The notes beneath the pieces were generated by a model, which saw only the letters and a program-made list of their open reading frames with translations, did no database searches and had not been told where the DNA came from. A stretch of 64,000 bases of DNA from Thalassia testudinum (lineage: Eukaryota; Streptophyta; Magnoliopsida; Alismatales; Hydrocharitaceae): positions 64,978,501 to 65,042,500 of the forward strand of contig JAZHRO010000003.1 in the NCBI GenBank assembly GCA_037157565.1. Direction: 5' to 3'. Below, piece after piece: positions 1 to 11,783 of this stretch. Positions within the stretch are counted from its first letter, which is position 1, and the number at the start of each line of letters is the position of its first letter. The translations under genes and the position numbers were made by a program.

Positions 1-497
1 TGTCCTTTAGTAGTTGGGGCACGGTGATGGTCTACTGGGATGGTGCCATGTGGCACCATCCTGACCGTTCATCTTCTCTCCTTTATAGTTGATGTTATAA
101 GGCTCCGATTGAGCCGATTTTTACATCGTTGAGCCAAATCCATCCATGCAGTCAGATTTGACATTTGATGCTTGGATCATTGCTATTTTGCTCCTTGGTC
201 TCTGATCTTCTATGGGTTGTATTTAATGCTATGGATGTCTAATCAAGACAATTTTGAAAGCTTTGCACTCCCATCGTCATCTTAGTCAGATCTGTACTGT
301 CTGATCTATCATCTATGACCTCGAATCATCTACAATTAATAATATCTCTCTTTTAGAGCATAAAACAGCATTATTATTTATAAAGCTAACTAATCATCTA
401 TGATGCAAATTATGATGCTGATGCATGCATTGTCCTTAAGTTAAGCTAAAATCTAACTTAATTTGGTAGATTAGGTCCTATGATTGCCGTGTAATCA
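1..497 (-). repeat. 3' LTR of element A (partial, cut by window edge)
   Basis: It matches 55,207-55,721 in the same orientation, which is the other LTR of the element. Read on the minus strand it starts TGATTACACGGCAATCA at 497 and is directly preceded by a polypurine tract. A palindrome at 38-61 has arms GGATGGTGCCA and TGGCACCATCC. Confidence 0.85.
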
Positions 498-509
498 CAC
501 CCTCATGCT
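498..509 (-). promoter_or_regulatory. Polypurine tract of element A
   Basis: The minus strand reads AGCATGAGGGTG immediately before the LTR start TGATTA. This is a decayed form of the GGCATGGGGGTA tract seen in elements B and D. It is the expected plus-strand priming site. Confidence 0.75.
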
Positions 510-2043
510 TGAATCATGTTAGTCCCTAGCAAATGCAAGACTAAATTTAAAGTGGTCCTAAATGACTAATTTCTTTCAAGAGTTCGACTAGAGATATATT
601 TCTTTTGGTTCATCCAAAACTTTAGAAATTTAGATAGTCATGAAAGTGTTGTGTTGTAGCCTATGCAACGGATCCAAGTGAAAAATCAATCCACATCTAA
701 AGCTCGTATTTGACCCTTAGTAAAATTCTATTCGGATAGGCAAACTTCTTTCCTTGGGGTTATAAAATAATCTGTGATTTTAGCCCCTGATTTTGACTTA
801 GGTAAAAGATATCTGAGTTGAGTGGGTTTGTATTTGGTGGCTTATACTCCTCTGGTGCTACACATAGACTAGTACTACAGAACCTAGATTTCCAGACTTA
901 TTAAATAATTCAACACAAAGAGAGGCAGAGAAACTGTGCTCTCTTTAGTTCCTTTGCACTCATTCTCTCTTTCTTTTTCTTTCTTCTTTTTCTTGTCTCT
1001 TTTTCTTCTCTTTTCTTTTCTTTTTCTTTTAGAGCTCACAATCTCACCAGATTTGTCAATATATTTGATGGCCTTTCATGGCATTAACACTTTGATTAAG
1101 TTCTGATAATCCAATGACTAGGTTAGAATTCCTCAGTCCATATTAAGCGGTCAGAAATACAGAAAAGTAGGTCAAGGCTGTATTTGGTGGATTGTAAAGG
1201 GAATGGGTATTGTTGCCTCAATGTACTTGACATGAAGTAAACACAACACAATGAACACACACTTTTTTTCTACTTTTCTCTTTCTTCTTTTTTTCTCTTT
1301 TTTTTCTTTCTTTTTCTTTTTTCTTTTTTCTTATATATATATATATATTTCTACCAACGCAATGTCCTCAAGCACCCATGCACATTTTTCTTCATGAGGC
1401 ATTATTCGAAATTGGGGTGTTCAAGCAGATATCGGGTGGCTTATTTGATGGAAGTGCCTACTCTCGGCATCGAGAAAGGAATGGATGGGACAACATATTT
1501 CTGACCTTGATATTAATACCCTCCTTCAGCCGAGGATTCCGTAAAGGACGGTCATAACCATCCACCTTAGTCCTAGTTTTATTAGAACCTGCTCTCTACG
1601 TATTACCCTTATTTGGTTGCTCTCCCAAAAATTCACACAAAGAATTTATATGCAGGAACGGAGAGCGAAAACTATACCTAACTCCAAGTATCATTATCCA
1701 ATTACCTAGAAACTCAGATTCCTTATACTAACCTTAGAGCACCAGTAAACTTTCTACTCTCACCTCGCACTTATTTGGTGGATCTACTAGAAGATGGTTT
1801 GCCTGACTCCTTAATTACTATCCAAGGGTTTAGCAGATGAAGCATTGCTTCTTCTCAACAAACTAAAGATGTCTATCGGTCTTCACAGAGGATCCATTGT
1901 AAATTTTACATGTAAGTGTGAAATTGTACTAGATTCTAAATTCAAGAATCAACTTAAGAATAAATCCCTAATAAAACCTTGATAAAAATATTTTATGCAT
2001 GAATGCAATTTTTTTTTGACATAAAAATAAGACATGCAATGTC
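510..2043 (-). other. 3' noncoding region of element A
   Basis: It is collinear, in reverse complement, with the D 3' region (17,723-18,406, then 34,703-34,835, then 37,624-38,309). No coding signal is visible. Two long purine-rich tracts occur on the element sense strand, at about 957-1,031 and 1,266-1,340, the second beside a short TA repeat. Both have counterparts in D. Confidence 0.75.
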
Positions 2044-2058
2044 CACCCCCCATGCCTA
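2044..2058 (-). promoter_or_regulatory. Second, upstream polypurine-tract copy in element A
   Basis: The minus strand reads TAGGCATGGGGGGTG, near-identical to the terminal polypurine tract but about 1.54 kb upstream of the 3' LTR. Elements B, C and D have the same duplication. Confidence 0.6.
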
Positions 2059-2406
2059 TTCGTTACAATGTCCTCATTGAAATGTATGCAGAAAAATCAA
2101 AATGTAATAAGCAAGACGAGGGGATATCACCTAACTAAGCTTTGTTAATCCAAGTTAGCTTGATCAGTCGAAGATGCAAAAATACCCATATAGAATACTA
2201 GGTTGCCTCCTAACTAGTGCTAAGTTTAACATCATTTGCCGGATCTAAACCCAAAAATTAATGATCAAATTATTGGGTTGAGTTAGGATTAAAATGAAGA
2301 TATGATCATGCGGCCTAAGAATCAGTGATCCACAAATGTGGATTAGCTGTTGGTGAATACCAAACCCAAAAGGTTAGAAAAATAAAATCAACAAGCTTGG
2401 AATTAT
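2059..2406 (-). other. Noncoding spacer of element A between its reading frame and 3' region
   Basis: Part of it (about 2,200-2,255) resembles the segment that follows the integrase end in D (around 17,480-17,520). The rest shows nothing recognisable. Confidence 0.5.
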
Positions 2407-4254
2407 TTATAACCAAGTGCTACAAAAGAGAGAAAAATAAGTGTGGGTGCCAAAGTGGAAAGTAGATAGTGGCAACCCTAAGAAGTGGTGTATAAGTAAG
2501 CCAGATGAGGTGGATAAAGAGTGGTCAGTGGGGAATAAATCATACAGGTCTTGAAAGTGATGAGAAATGAAAGGAGGAACACAAGTGTTGTCTGAAATCG
2601 TATAAGGAACTACTTCGTAAGTCAAGTCAGTTGTAGATGGATGTAGAGTAGGTAAGTCAAATAAAATCCAATGGTCCATCTCAATAGTTCTAGATTCACC
2701 TAAATCATGCTAGATATCAGTATCCTCAAGCTCATCCCTAGGGTGGTCAAAAATCTCATACGAATCACCCAAATCTTGTCTTAATTCATAATGCAAATCC
2801 TCAAATGTAATGGGACAAGATTCATTTTTCCTTAGAATCATTTTCCCAAGGGGAGTAACATCAGAACCTAGATTAATCAAGGCCTCAAATCCTTTTTCCT
2901 TTTGAATTTCTGAGTAGGATTATAAATTTGATCCTAATTGTCTTTCTCTTGAACTACACCTTCTGAGGGAATCACTTCTTGTTTCTTATCAATCAAATCA
3001 ACTTCCTCAATATTCCATGATTCAACTAAATTCTTTGCTTCCTCAGATAAATCATCATAAGTCATCCCCAATAATTTTGCAATCTCTTGAACATCTTTTT
3101 CATAATGGGATTGTCTGTTTTGTTCAATCACGAGATGTTAGGGATAAGAGTCAGGGTTTTCCTCGGGACTCTGGTGGATGGGAAGAGAAGGGTGAAAATT
3201 AGCTGATACACAAGTGAAGGCAGATTTGGCTTCTATACGGAATATCTCAAAATGATTAGTATCACCAAATCCAGATATCGAATCGTCTAAGCACATCCAA
3301 TCATAGTAATCCTCAGACAAAATCATATCAGAACCATCCAACCGCGCCTGGCTAGGAGTGTCACTGTCCCCAATCCTTCTATCTTCTTGATGGGGTTCTT
3401 TATAATTTTGTTTTGATTCTCCCAAATTTTTCAAGGTATCCAAATCTGAATCATCCGTGTGGTCCAATTCTACGTCTTTTGACATAAAGGATTGTAATTC
3501 AGGTTCTGAATCAAGATTTAGATCCTCGAGTAAGTCTTTCTCCTCAAAGTCAGTCTTGGGGATATTAGAATTATCAATTAGTTTAGATGTAGGTCTTGGT
3601 AGGATCTGTTCTGGATAATAACAGGGCTGGTGGGTGGGCTTAGTGTATGTAGAGGTTGGGATTGGATAAGATGTCATACATAAGGTTGGATCCTCAACCT
3701 TAAGTGTCTAACCACCAACTTGTGGCACACTCTGACCAGGTCTATGATGTTGTGCTTCCTAGATTTTATTGATCTCTTTTGTCAGGTTATTTGTATTTCA
3801 TTTATTAGCTTCTCTCATTTGCTGGACAATTTGGAGTAATTAGGTAATCAGGATCACAGCCATGGTAAGGGTTTGAGTGGGCTGACGATAATAATTTCCA
3901 GGATTTCTAGCCTTAGTCAACTTAGAATATCTATCATTTTCAGGATTTGAATACCTAGGATAAGAATAATATCCTTGGTTGGGTGGTGTAAGGTTATCTC
4001 AATAAGTGGGTCAAGTGGGTCAACTGGAATTGCGATAATTTGCAAAGTGATTTCGAGGATTGATATTCTAGGTATTGGGACACTGAGGCAAATCCTTGAC
4101 AAGAGGAGAGACGAGTTCGATCGAGATATGGTCATGCCGATTAGGTGCTGGTCTTGTATGGAGATTGTCTCTTAAGATTGTAAAGATCCTTGATATCCAA
4201 AAATTTGTGTGGAATTTTGTAAGGATGAGGTAGTCCTAGATATACCTGGGGAAT
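2407..4254 (-). pseudogene. Element A long acidic reading frame of unknown function (distal part)
   Basis: On the minus strand, pieces at 4,135-3,917, 3,677-3,138, 3,131-2,934 and 2,933-2,407 join into one reading path broken by a few stops (for example TAA at 3,138-3,140) and frameshifts. The upstream part is rich in Asn, Tyr, Pro and Gln and looks like the C-terminal half of an Athila Gag. The middle (3,677-2,934) is strongly acidic, with runs of Asp/Glu such as DHTDDSDLDTLKNLGES. The end is rich in aromatic residues and Ser. I see no DLGxS protease, FMDD or integrase motif. The N-terminal start lies at 39,060, separated by the D insertion. Function unknown; it may be a Gag-derived protein kept by a non-autonomous family. 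Confidence 0.5.
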
Positions 4255-5852
4255 TGATTGCGTAGCAATCATAGGTCCTAATATACCTAAATTAAGTTAG
4301 ATCCTAGCTTAACTTAGGCATTTTGCATACATATGCATTATACTTTGCATCATAGTTGATTTATTAGTTTTGTAAATAATAATGCCATATTATGCTCTAA
4401 TTAAGAGGTATTAACAATCGTAGGTAATTCAAGGTTGCGGATGATCGATTCAATCATATGGATCTACTAAGAACGATGACAGGAGTCCAACACCTCTGAT
4501 ATCGCACCGATCAGAGTCTCGGAGCATCCTATGGAGTCTACAAAAGAGCAAGGGCCAGGAGAAAAATAGGAGGAAATTCGAGCCTCAGATGTCAAATCCA
4601 ACTACACAAATGGATCCGGATGAATGATCGCAGTCCAATGACGCAAGAATCATCTTGATCAGAGGCCTAGAGCACCGTCTACAAAGAAAAGAAGATGAAT
4701 GGCCACAATGGTGCCACATGGCGCCATCGCAGCCACCCAGCGTCACCGCCACAACACGCCCATGTTGCCGCTCCCTCTCATTTCATCAAGGAAGGATTGT
4801 CATCAATCGTTGGATCTTCATCCAACGGCTGAGAGCAGCTGTACAGAGAAAGGAAAGTGCGACACAAATGCGCTTGTAACACGTTGGTTAGAGCATTGGA
4901 GCCAAAGACCGCGATGCACGATCGAAGTGCAATCCGAGGAAAATCAAGGCGGCAGTGCATGTGGATGAATATAAAGCATCGGATCGACATCAAGTGGTGG
5001 GGACGCAAACGTGTGGCACGCTGCTGTATGTTGGATGGAGACGTGTGCGATTACGCGTAATCGAATGCATGCGCGTGTGCATTTGAAATTCGAAGGCGAT
5101 GCAGTCGAGGCACTTAAGTCATCCAATCACGAGATTGGATGGTTGAGGATTGAGCGCAATTTCAGTGCTCACGGTTGAAGAGCGCAAAGGCGGTGCAGGT
5201 GCGAAGCAAACGACGACTGCACGATCGTGATCTAAAGGCTCAGAGCGTGTCATGTGTCAACATCCTGTGCGATGTGAGCATTGGAGGCATTTTGGAAGGC
5301 CTTTTGAAGCGTGATCTGAGGTTGTTGCATGAGTTGGAGGGATCAAATGCCCATCTTGCCTCTCTATGAAGCTATAAAAAGATCCCCAGGGCCCACAGTT
5401 GAAGAACAACTCTCTCCAGACCCTCTCCAACTCTCCAGATCTTCTTCTCCAGCTATTTTTCTCTAAAGCACCCACCAAGCCACCTTGGTGCACCGCTGCT
5501 GCTCTCCCCAACCTCTCCAGAAGGACACCACGGACCACCCATGGTGCCCTTATTCTGCTAGATTAGATAGTGATTTTATTCATGTTCTAGTTTATTTCTG
5601 CAACTCTATTAGTCATAAACTCTAGTTTTATTTGGCATTTCATGATCAACCAGCTTACTTGATTTACTTTATATATATATTAGTTTGCAAGTACTAGCAT
5701 GCAATTCTAATTCAATTTATGAAATCAAAAGCATTTTCTGCCTCCCAGAGTTCCATAGGGACTCACCTCTAGTTAAAATTATCTTTGTTTCGACGTATTT
5801 CGTGCTGTAGTACGACATAATCATTCTTTTAACGTGATTTACGAGATAAACA
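4255..5852 (+). repeat. 5' LTR of element D
   Basis: It starts TGATTGCGTAGCAATCA, a perfect 7-bp hairpin, and ends ACA at 5,852, three bases before the primer binding site. Its first part matches 38,322 onward, and it is related in reverse to the LTRs of element A. A palindrome with centre CCACATGG lies near 4,702-4,724. No real gene lies inside; the small overlapping frames at 4.6-5.5 kb are in LTR sequence. Confidence 0.9.
5373..5379 (+). promoter_or_regulatory. TATA box of the D 5' LTR
   Basis: TATAAAA lies within GCTATAAAAAGATCC, about 480 bp before the LTR end. That is the expected place for the U3 promoter. Confidence 0.65.
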
Positions 5853-5855
5853 AAT

Positions 5856-5873
5856 TGGCATTGTTGCTAGGGA
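5856..5873 (+). promoter_or_regulatory. Primer binding site of element D (tRNA-Asp type, decayed)
   Basis: It reads TGGCATTGTTGCTAGGGA, matching the canonical TGGCGCCGTTGCCGGGGA at 13 of 18 positions. All five differences are transitions (C to T or G to A), as expected from decay of methylated cytosines. Confidence 0.8.
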
Positions 5874-7259
5874 GGCACAACGATTCTTGATTTCATATCT
5901 AATTTAGTGTATTTCTTCTGTGTGGTGGAATGAAGCAAGGATTTGTGCACACATCAAGCGCAGGTGAAGACTATCAAGTGCACACATTCAATTTAGTAGG
6001 ATTTTAGATTAGGAAATTGATTAGGATAGGAGTTTTTTTTAAAAAAAAGAATTTGTTAGTTAGGATTTGCTTTGACTTTAAAAAAAATAAAATTCTTTGC
6101 TATTTTTAGAAACTCGACCAGAAACTAAACAAGATTTTAGAAATTCAATTGCTATGCTTTTAATGGTCCAAAAATCTTGAAATTCTGACAAGAACTAGAT
6201 TTTCAAACTATCTTTCCAATGCCACCATTACCAAAAATAAATTCAATTTTTGAAATTTTTAAAAATTCGTGGAGTACACCAGGGTCAAATAGACTGAAAA
6301 TTGAATTTTTATGAACTTTAAAAATTGATTCTAACCAACTACCAAATTTGATTAACCCAAGAAAGGTGGGGTTTGAAAGATAATCAAATTTGCTTTCATT
6401 CCCATATTTTTTCCAAATTTTTGGATTACATTTGATACTATTTCCAATAGAAAAACCAACATGAGGTGAAAATCTCATATCTGACCCCATGTTAGTTAAA
6501 AATTTATAACTATTTATTGAAAATAGCAAAAATTCTAAAAAAAATACTCTCTAAAAAGCATTTTGAAAAGGAATCTTATTGCCAATTTTCAAATTATTAG
6601 ATTCCAAATTCACCTGAGAGTGCATGTTTAACTAGTGGTCTACTATCTACAAAAACATAGAAGTGCATGAGCCCTTAGTACCACATTAGACTAGCCTGGA
6701 CTCAATTGAGGCCAATGATTAGTTGGTGAGTCAAGTCACCTTGTGGACCACTCACCACCTACTAAATTGAAGAAAAAGGTTAAAAATCACAAGAACATAT
6801 CTAATAACCTACATATGTCTTGAAACTACTGGATGATTTCAACCTCTTCTACCAAACCTAGTGACTAAGCTTGCGAGGTAGTGTCACACGACCGCGGCTA
6901 AGGGGTACAAAGGAACCGAAGGCGAAAGCTGAAGAAAGAACCTTCCTCTTAGTCCCCTCATAATCAGATTGGCCGAGTTAGCTTCAGAGGCGGGGATTAT
7001 CTTCAGTTAGTTTCTCAACGAAGTTTTTCAATAATTTAAACTTAAATGAAAAATCTGGTCATCTGATCTTAAGGACCAATTTAATTAACAAGGCCTTAGC
7101 ATTGTTTGGCTTGACTACACCAACCCTTTGTGTTGGTGTATGCAAGGAAGAAGGTCATTAAGACCTAGACTTGTGGGACCTCAGGAACCAAACCTGAGGT
7201 CGCAAAGGTGACTCTTACCCGACACTTCTTCCCAACCCTCTTCCTCTCAATTAGTCGAG
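5874..7259 (+). other. Leader of element D
   Basis: AT-rich noncoding stretch between primer site and gag start, with no long frame on the sense strand. The end, around 6,880-7,230, resembles the last part of the element E leader in layout. The antisense frame near 6.2-6.5 kb has no family features and was not called. Confidence 0.65.
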
Positions 7260-9399
7260 ATGGCTGATCCCAGTCCTGGAGCTAGTCAGGGCCCTGAGAA
7301 TCAAGACCCAATGGCTCGTCTGGAAGCCAAGGTTGAGGAGTTTGAACAAAGATACAAGCAGAGCATTGACAGGATCCTCACAATGCTAGATAGGATGCAG
7401 CATCCACCATGCACTGAACAACTGCGGGACTTCTACAATCTGACAGTGATGATTACAACACCTTAGGTCCAAATTCCCGTAGGTGGAGACGCATTCGAGT
7501 TAAATCCAAACATTATAAGTCTAATTTAGACTCATTTTCATGGAAACTCGAATGAGGATCCCTTCCAGCACATCGAAGATCTAAGTCAAATTGCAGAGTT
7601 AGTTTGACCCAGAAATGTAGATATCGGAATTGTTCTCATGAAGCTTCTTCCTTTCTCTCTCAAGAATAAAGCCTATTATTGGTACAAGACCATCGGGAGG
7701 CCAATTGGAACTTAGGTGGAATTACGTTACAAATTCCTCTGAAAGTTCTTCCTGATTGGTCGAACAAATGCAATGAGGCGTGTAATCACAACTTACTCCC
7801 AAAGCCCAAGAGAGAAAATGCATGATGTCTAGGATAGATTCCATGATCTTCTTAGGAAATTCCAACACCATGGTGTACCCAGATGGCACCTTGCACAGGT
7901 CTTTTACCATGGGCTAGATGACACACATCAGTACTTGGCCGATGCATCTAGCGGTGAGAATTTCCTTGCGAAAGATGAGAACAACACATTTGAACTGTTC
8001 GAATCTTACTAGAGAACTCGATGAATGTCACCTCAATGAACCAATTCCAGCAACCTGGACAGCAATGAGTTAGTGTTCATGAAGCTCACGTCGAATATGC
8101 CTGAGCTGATATGGACATTATCACCAAGAAGCTGGACAAGGTGGATCTGCTAGATAAGAAGCTCGATGAATTAATGCAAGCAAAATCTGGGTTTCCTGGT
8201 AGTACAGTTGCATCACACTTCTCTCTTGCATCTTGAGCCCCTCCTGCTCATGTACATCTTTTCAGTAGGGATGCTTCTTCATCTCCACGAGATCCTACGT
8301 ATCAGAAACCTGTGAATAATCTGGATCTGGCGTCATACAATCATGGTTACACACCACATGACAATTAGAGTGCGTATTCTTTTGATGAATTTGCATCTAA
8401 GACATCCTCGGCCTTCGAAGATGTCAGTGCTATCCAAGGTTCCAGGCATAATAACCCATATTCCGAGATGTATAATCCTAGTTGGCGCCAGCATCCTAAC
8501 TTCTCCTGGTCTGGTAATTCCAAGAGGCCAAATCAAGATCCACACTACCAGACCATACAATAGGGGAATGCGCAGAACACATACCCGAAGCAGCAGCCAT
8601 TCCCATCTCAGCAGCAAACACATTCTGTTTATCAGCTGCTGCACCAAGCTTCCAATTACTCTCCTAAGCAGGCTAACCCTTTGGAGTCACTGAAGGAGGA
8701 ATTGTAGGAATCAATCTTGAAATTGACTCATGATAATCTGCAAATTATGAAAGCAATGGCTAATTAGATATAGAGTATACAGAGTACGCAGAATCAGATG
8801 CTGCAGGAGCATAGATCATAGGGAGCCTTGCCCTCCCAACCTGTCCTGAACCTAGGATACATGTAGAATCACGGTGCCTCGCCTAGGTTCCAGGCACCAC
8901 AGGGACAGGCACATGCTATTTTGCAAGCACCTCCTGCACCACCTGGTTATGGGCAAGGTCAACCACCTTTACTACAAAATCCCGCGTATTTTGTTCCTTC
9001 CGCTCCTCCCCCACCTCATGGACAGCACACCGATGCAAAGGCTGTCACTTTGAGGAGTGGAAAGACTACACAGGACCTACTACCTAGGCAAGCTGGTCAT
9101 GATTTCTCATGCTCTCTACCGCAGGATCGCTCATCACCCTTTTCCTCTCAGGAGCCACCTTTGGTAGACAAAGGAAAGAAGCTAGCTGACCCTGAGATTC
9201 TTGTTCCCTTTCTTGGGGCTCTAACACAAGATTCAGCCTAGAAAAAAGATACATGGAATTTCAAGGACCTGAAATCCATGTTCAAAGAAGTTCACATTCA
9301 AGTCCCTCTCCTTGAGGCAATAGATCACATCCCTGCTATCGCTAGGTTCTTCAAGGGCTATTGTACTCTGAAGTGACAGCAGAAAATCAGACGACAAGC
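7260..9399 (+). pseudogene. gag: gag of element D (broken)
   Basis: The start at 7,260 opens with MADPSPGAS. A short coiled-coil follows, comparable with the one in element E (MARLEAKVEEFEQ here, ITRLQAQMEMYNEQ in E). Retrotransposon Gag signatures come next, such as GRTNAMRRVITTYSQ and CPHHG-like HHGVPRWH at about 7,740-7,900. A Pro/Gln-rich tail with AVTLRSGK at about 9,040 is typical of Athila Gag. The frame is cut by many TAG stops, the first directly after residue 68, plus frameshifts. TAG dominance suggests CAG to TAG and TGG to TAG transitions. Gag would have formed the particle and packaged RNA; here it cannot be made intact. Confidence 0.8.
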
Positions 9400-10124
9400 A
9401 ATTTTGTCAAAAGAAGCTAGTGCTGTTATTTAGCTGACTTACCGCCCAAAAAGAAAGACCTGGGCACACCACTTATTTCCTGCTTATTGTAGAATTCTCC
9501 ATTTTATCAGGCCCTTCTTGATTTGGGGTCATCCATCAACCTAACTCCAATCGTAGTATTTAATTGATTTTGATTTAGGGAGTTGAAACCCACCTCGATT
9601 ACCATACAGTTGGATGACCGATTGGTGAAAACATTGAGGGGGGTGGTTGAAAATGTGATCATAAAAGTCCAAGGATTCTACTTCCCAGCAGACTTTTTTG
9701 TTCTCGATATGGAGGTTCCTCCTAATCTCCGCAATGTACCGATCATTTTGGGTTGCCCATTCTTGGCGATAGCCCACGTAAACATCTTCTATGCATCTAG
9801 GTATATAGAGATACCCTAGGAAATGAAAAGCTTAAACTAGGCATCTTTAGGGCATCAATGAACTTCGACTGTGATCTAATCAAGGAGGATAGTGAAGATG
9901 AAGATTCAACTTTCTGTGGGAACATTAGGCTCCTTTGCAATGACCCAATGGCACATTCATCTTCACTATCAGGGTTCTTGGATCTGGATCCCCATGGGAC
10001 TGAGGTTAATGACATGCACATTTCATCCTGCGAATCTGATTGTCCTGGGTGTTCATCTGATCACAGCACCCTTGATCCTAAATCTCCTATCCAGCCAAGA
10101 ACTGATCTGCTCCCATTAAGATAG
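9400..10124 (+). pseudogene. Aspartic protease region and linker of element D (broken)
   Basis: The active-site motif is ALLDLGSSINL, with the catalytic Asp codon GAT at 9,520-9,522. The protease C-terminal signature IILGCPFLAIAHVN (family form ILGRPFLATA) lies in the frame 9,583-9,819. The following frame 9,858-10,124 is acidic (KEDSEDEDSTF) and is the counterpart of the protease-RT linker in E (EDDTSDEDMAIS). A stop after EIP at 9,817-9,819 and stops around 9,240 and 9,560 separate the pieces. The protease would have cut Gag-Pol. Confidence 0.75.
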
Positions 10125-10228
10125 GATTTTATGACCGCTATTCTGCAAGAGGATTTCCCGTCAGTTAGGATCGTCAGATTTCTACTATTGATTCCTCTCC
10201 TCCCACATACAAACCTGCTACCCACCCA

Positions 10229-11176
10229 ATGATAATTGAGTTAAAGCCCTTACCTGATTCACTCAAATATGTGTTTCTAGGTGAAAGTGAGACTTACCTA
10301 GTGATCATCAATGCTCACATGACCCCGGAGCAAGAAGATCAATTGATCTCTGTATTGCAAGCACATAGGGATACTATCGAGTGGAGCATTGCTGATCTCT
10401 GCAAGATTCGCCCCTCATATTGCACTCATCATATCTACATAGATGAACGAGTGAAACCAACGAGAAAACCCCAGAGGCTTCAAAACCCTAATATGCTGGA
10501 GGTTATCAAGAAGGAGATCATTAAATGGCAAGATGCGGACATTATTTATCCAATTTTCAACAGCCAATATGTGAGTCCTATTCAGATTGTGCCCAAAATG
10601 GCAAGACTCACCACCGTAATCAAGAATGAAGCAGGCGAATCCATCCCAACCTGCACCACTACTTCATGACAAGTTTACATTGATTACAGGAAACTAAACA
10701 TGACTACCAAAAAGGATCATTTTCCTTTACCTTTTATTCATCAGATTTTAGAAGGGTTAGCCAGGTGTAGTTTCTTCTGCTTTCTGGATGGATACTCTAG
10801 GTATAACCAAGTTGCGATCAACCTAGAAGACCAAGACAAGACAACTTTTATGTGTCCCTTCAAAATATTCGCTTTTAAGAAGATGCCCTTTAGCCTCTAT
10901 AACGCACCAGCAACATTTCAGCATTGCAAGATGGCCATCTTCTCTGATATGATCATGGACTACGTAGAAGTATTTATGGATGACTTCTCCATTTTCGGAG
11001 ATGACTTCTCCGTTTTCGGAGACAACTTCTCGTCTTTTCTTGATAACCTTACAAAGATCCTGAGAAGGTGCATAAACATTAACCTAGTACTTTCATGGAA
11101 GAAAAGCCATTTCATGGTGAGGGATGACATTGTACTAGGTCACAGGATCACTTCTAATGTTCTCAAGGTTGACTGA
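10229..11176 (+). pseudogene. Reverse transcriptase of element D (broken, with duplicated catalytic motif)
   Basis: RT motifs are visible in order: YCTHHIYIDE, IKKEIIKWQDADIIYPI, YIDYRKLNM, FPLPFIHQILEGLA, CFLDGYSRYNQVA, FSLYNAPATFQHC and VFMDDFSIFG. The catalytic FMDD is at 10,973-10,984. The frame is broken by a stop at about 10,667-10,669 and ends at the stop before 11,177. A 21-bp tandem duplication (10,979-10,999 and 11,000-11,020, one base apart) repeats the DDFSxFG segment and so doubles the catalytic Asp pair. Relatives continue directly with a Ser-rich loop (GASFDDFL in element B), so seven residues look inserted. Confidence 0.85.
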
Positions 11177-11783
11177 GCTAAGTCCGAAATCATTTCTCGA
11201 TTACCCTCGCCTAGATCGGTAAAACAAATCAGATCATGCTTAGGGCATGTTGAATTCTACTAGAGATTCATTTGAGACTTCTCGAAAATTGCTTGTCCGT
11301 TGACAAATCTTTTGGTAGCCGACATCCCCTTTAACTTTGATTCCTTGTGTCTCAGCACTTTCGAGACCTTACGAAGCGTTGTTTCAAATGCACGTATTTT
11401 CCAACCACCCGACTGGTCTCTCAACTTTGAGATGATGTGTGATGCCTCAGACTTCACTGTCAAAGCCATTCTAAGCCAATGTCGAGAGCACCATCCTTTC
11501 ATAATATACTATGCTAGCAAGATGTTGAATGAGGCTCAGTGTAACAATACAGTTACTGAGAAAGAACTACCAGCTGTAGTATACGGGTTGGAGTTTAGAT
11601 CATACCTACTCGGGTCAAAAGTGATTATTTTCATTGACCATTCCACCCTATAGCATTTGCTAGCAAAGAAGGATGCCAAACCCCAACTTATCAGATGATC
11701 CTTCTTTCACAGGAGTTTGATTTCAAGATCCGTGACAAAGTCGGAGCTCATAATGTTGTGGCAGATCACTTGTCTCAACTAGA
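11177..11783 (+). pseudogene. RNase H domain of element D (broken)
   Basis: Family motifs MMCDASDFTVKAIL, FIIYYASKMLNEAQ, VTEKELPAVVYGLE, FIDHSTL and VADHLSQL appear between about 11,430 and 11,783. Stops and frameshifts occur after FIDHSTL and around 11,175 and 11,265. This domain would have removed RNA from RNA-DNA hybrids. The frame is interrupted exactly at codon level by solo LTR S1; the sequence resumes in frame at 14,443 through the CTAGA duplication. Confidence 0.82.

Noticed and set aside
6203..6529. 108-codon antisense frame in the D leader
   Set aside because: Antisense to the element, AT-rich, no family motif.
9583..11653. Pararetrovirus (caulimovirid-like) origin of the RT and RNase H pieces
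   Set aside because: Integrase, LTRs, primer site, polypurine tract and target duplications are all present, and the RT motifs are Athila-like.
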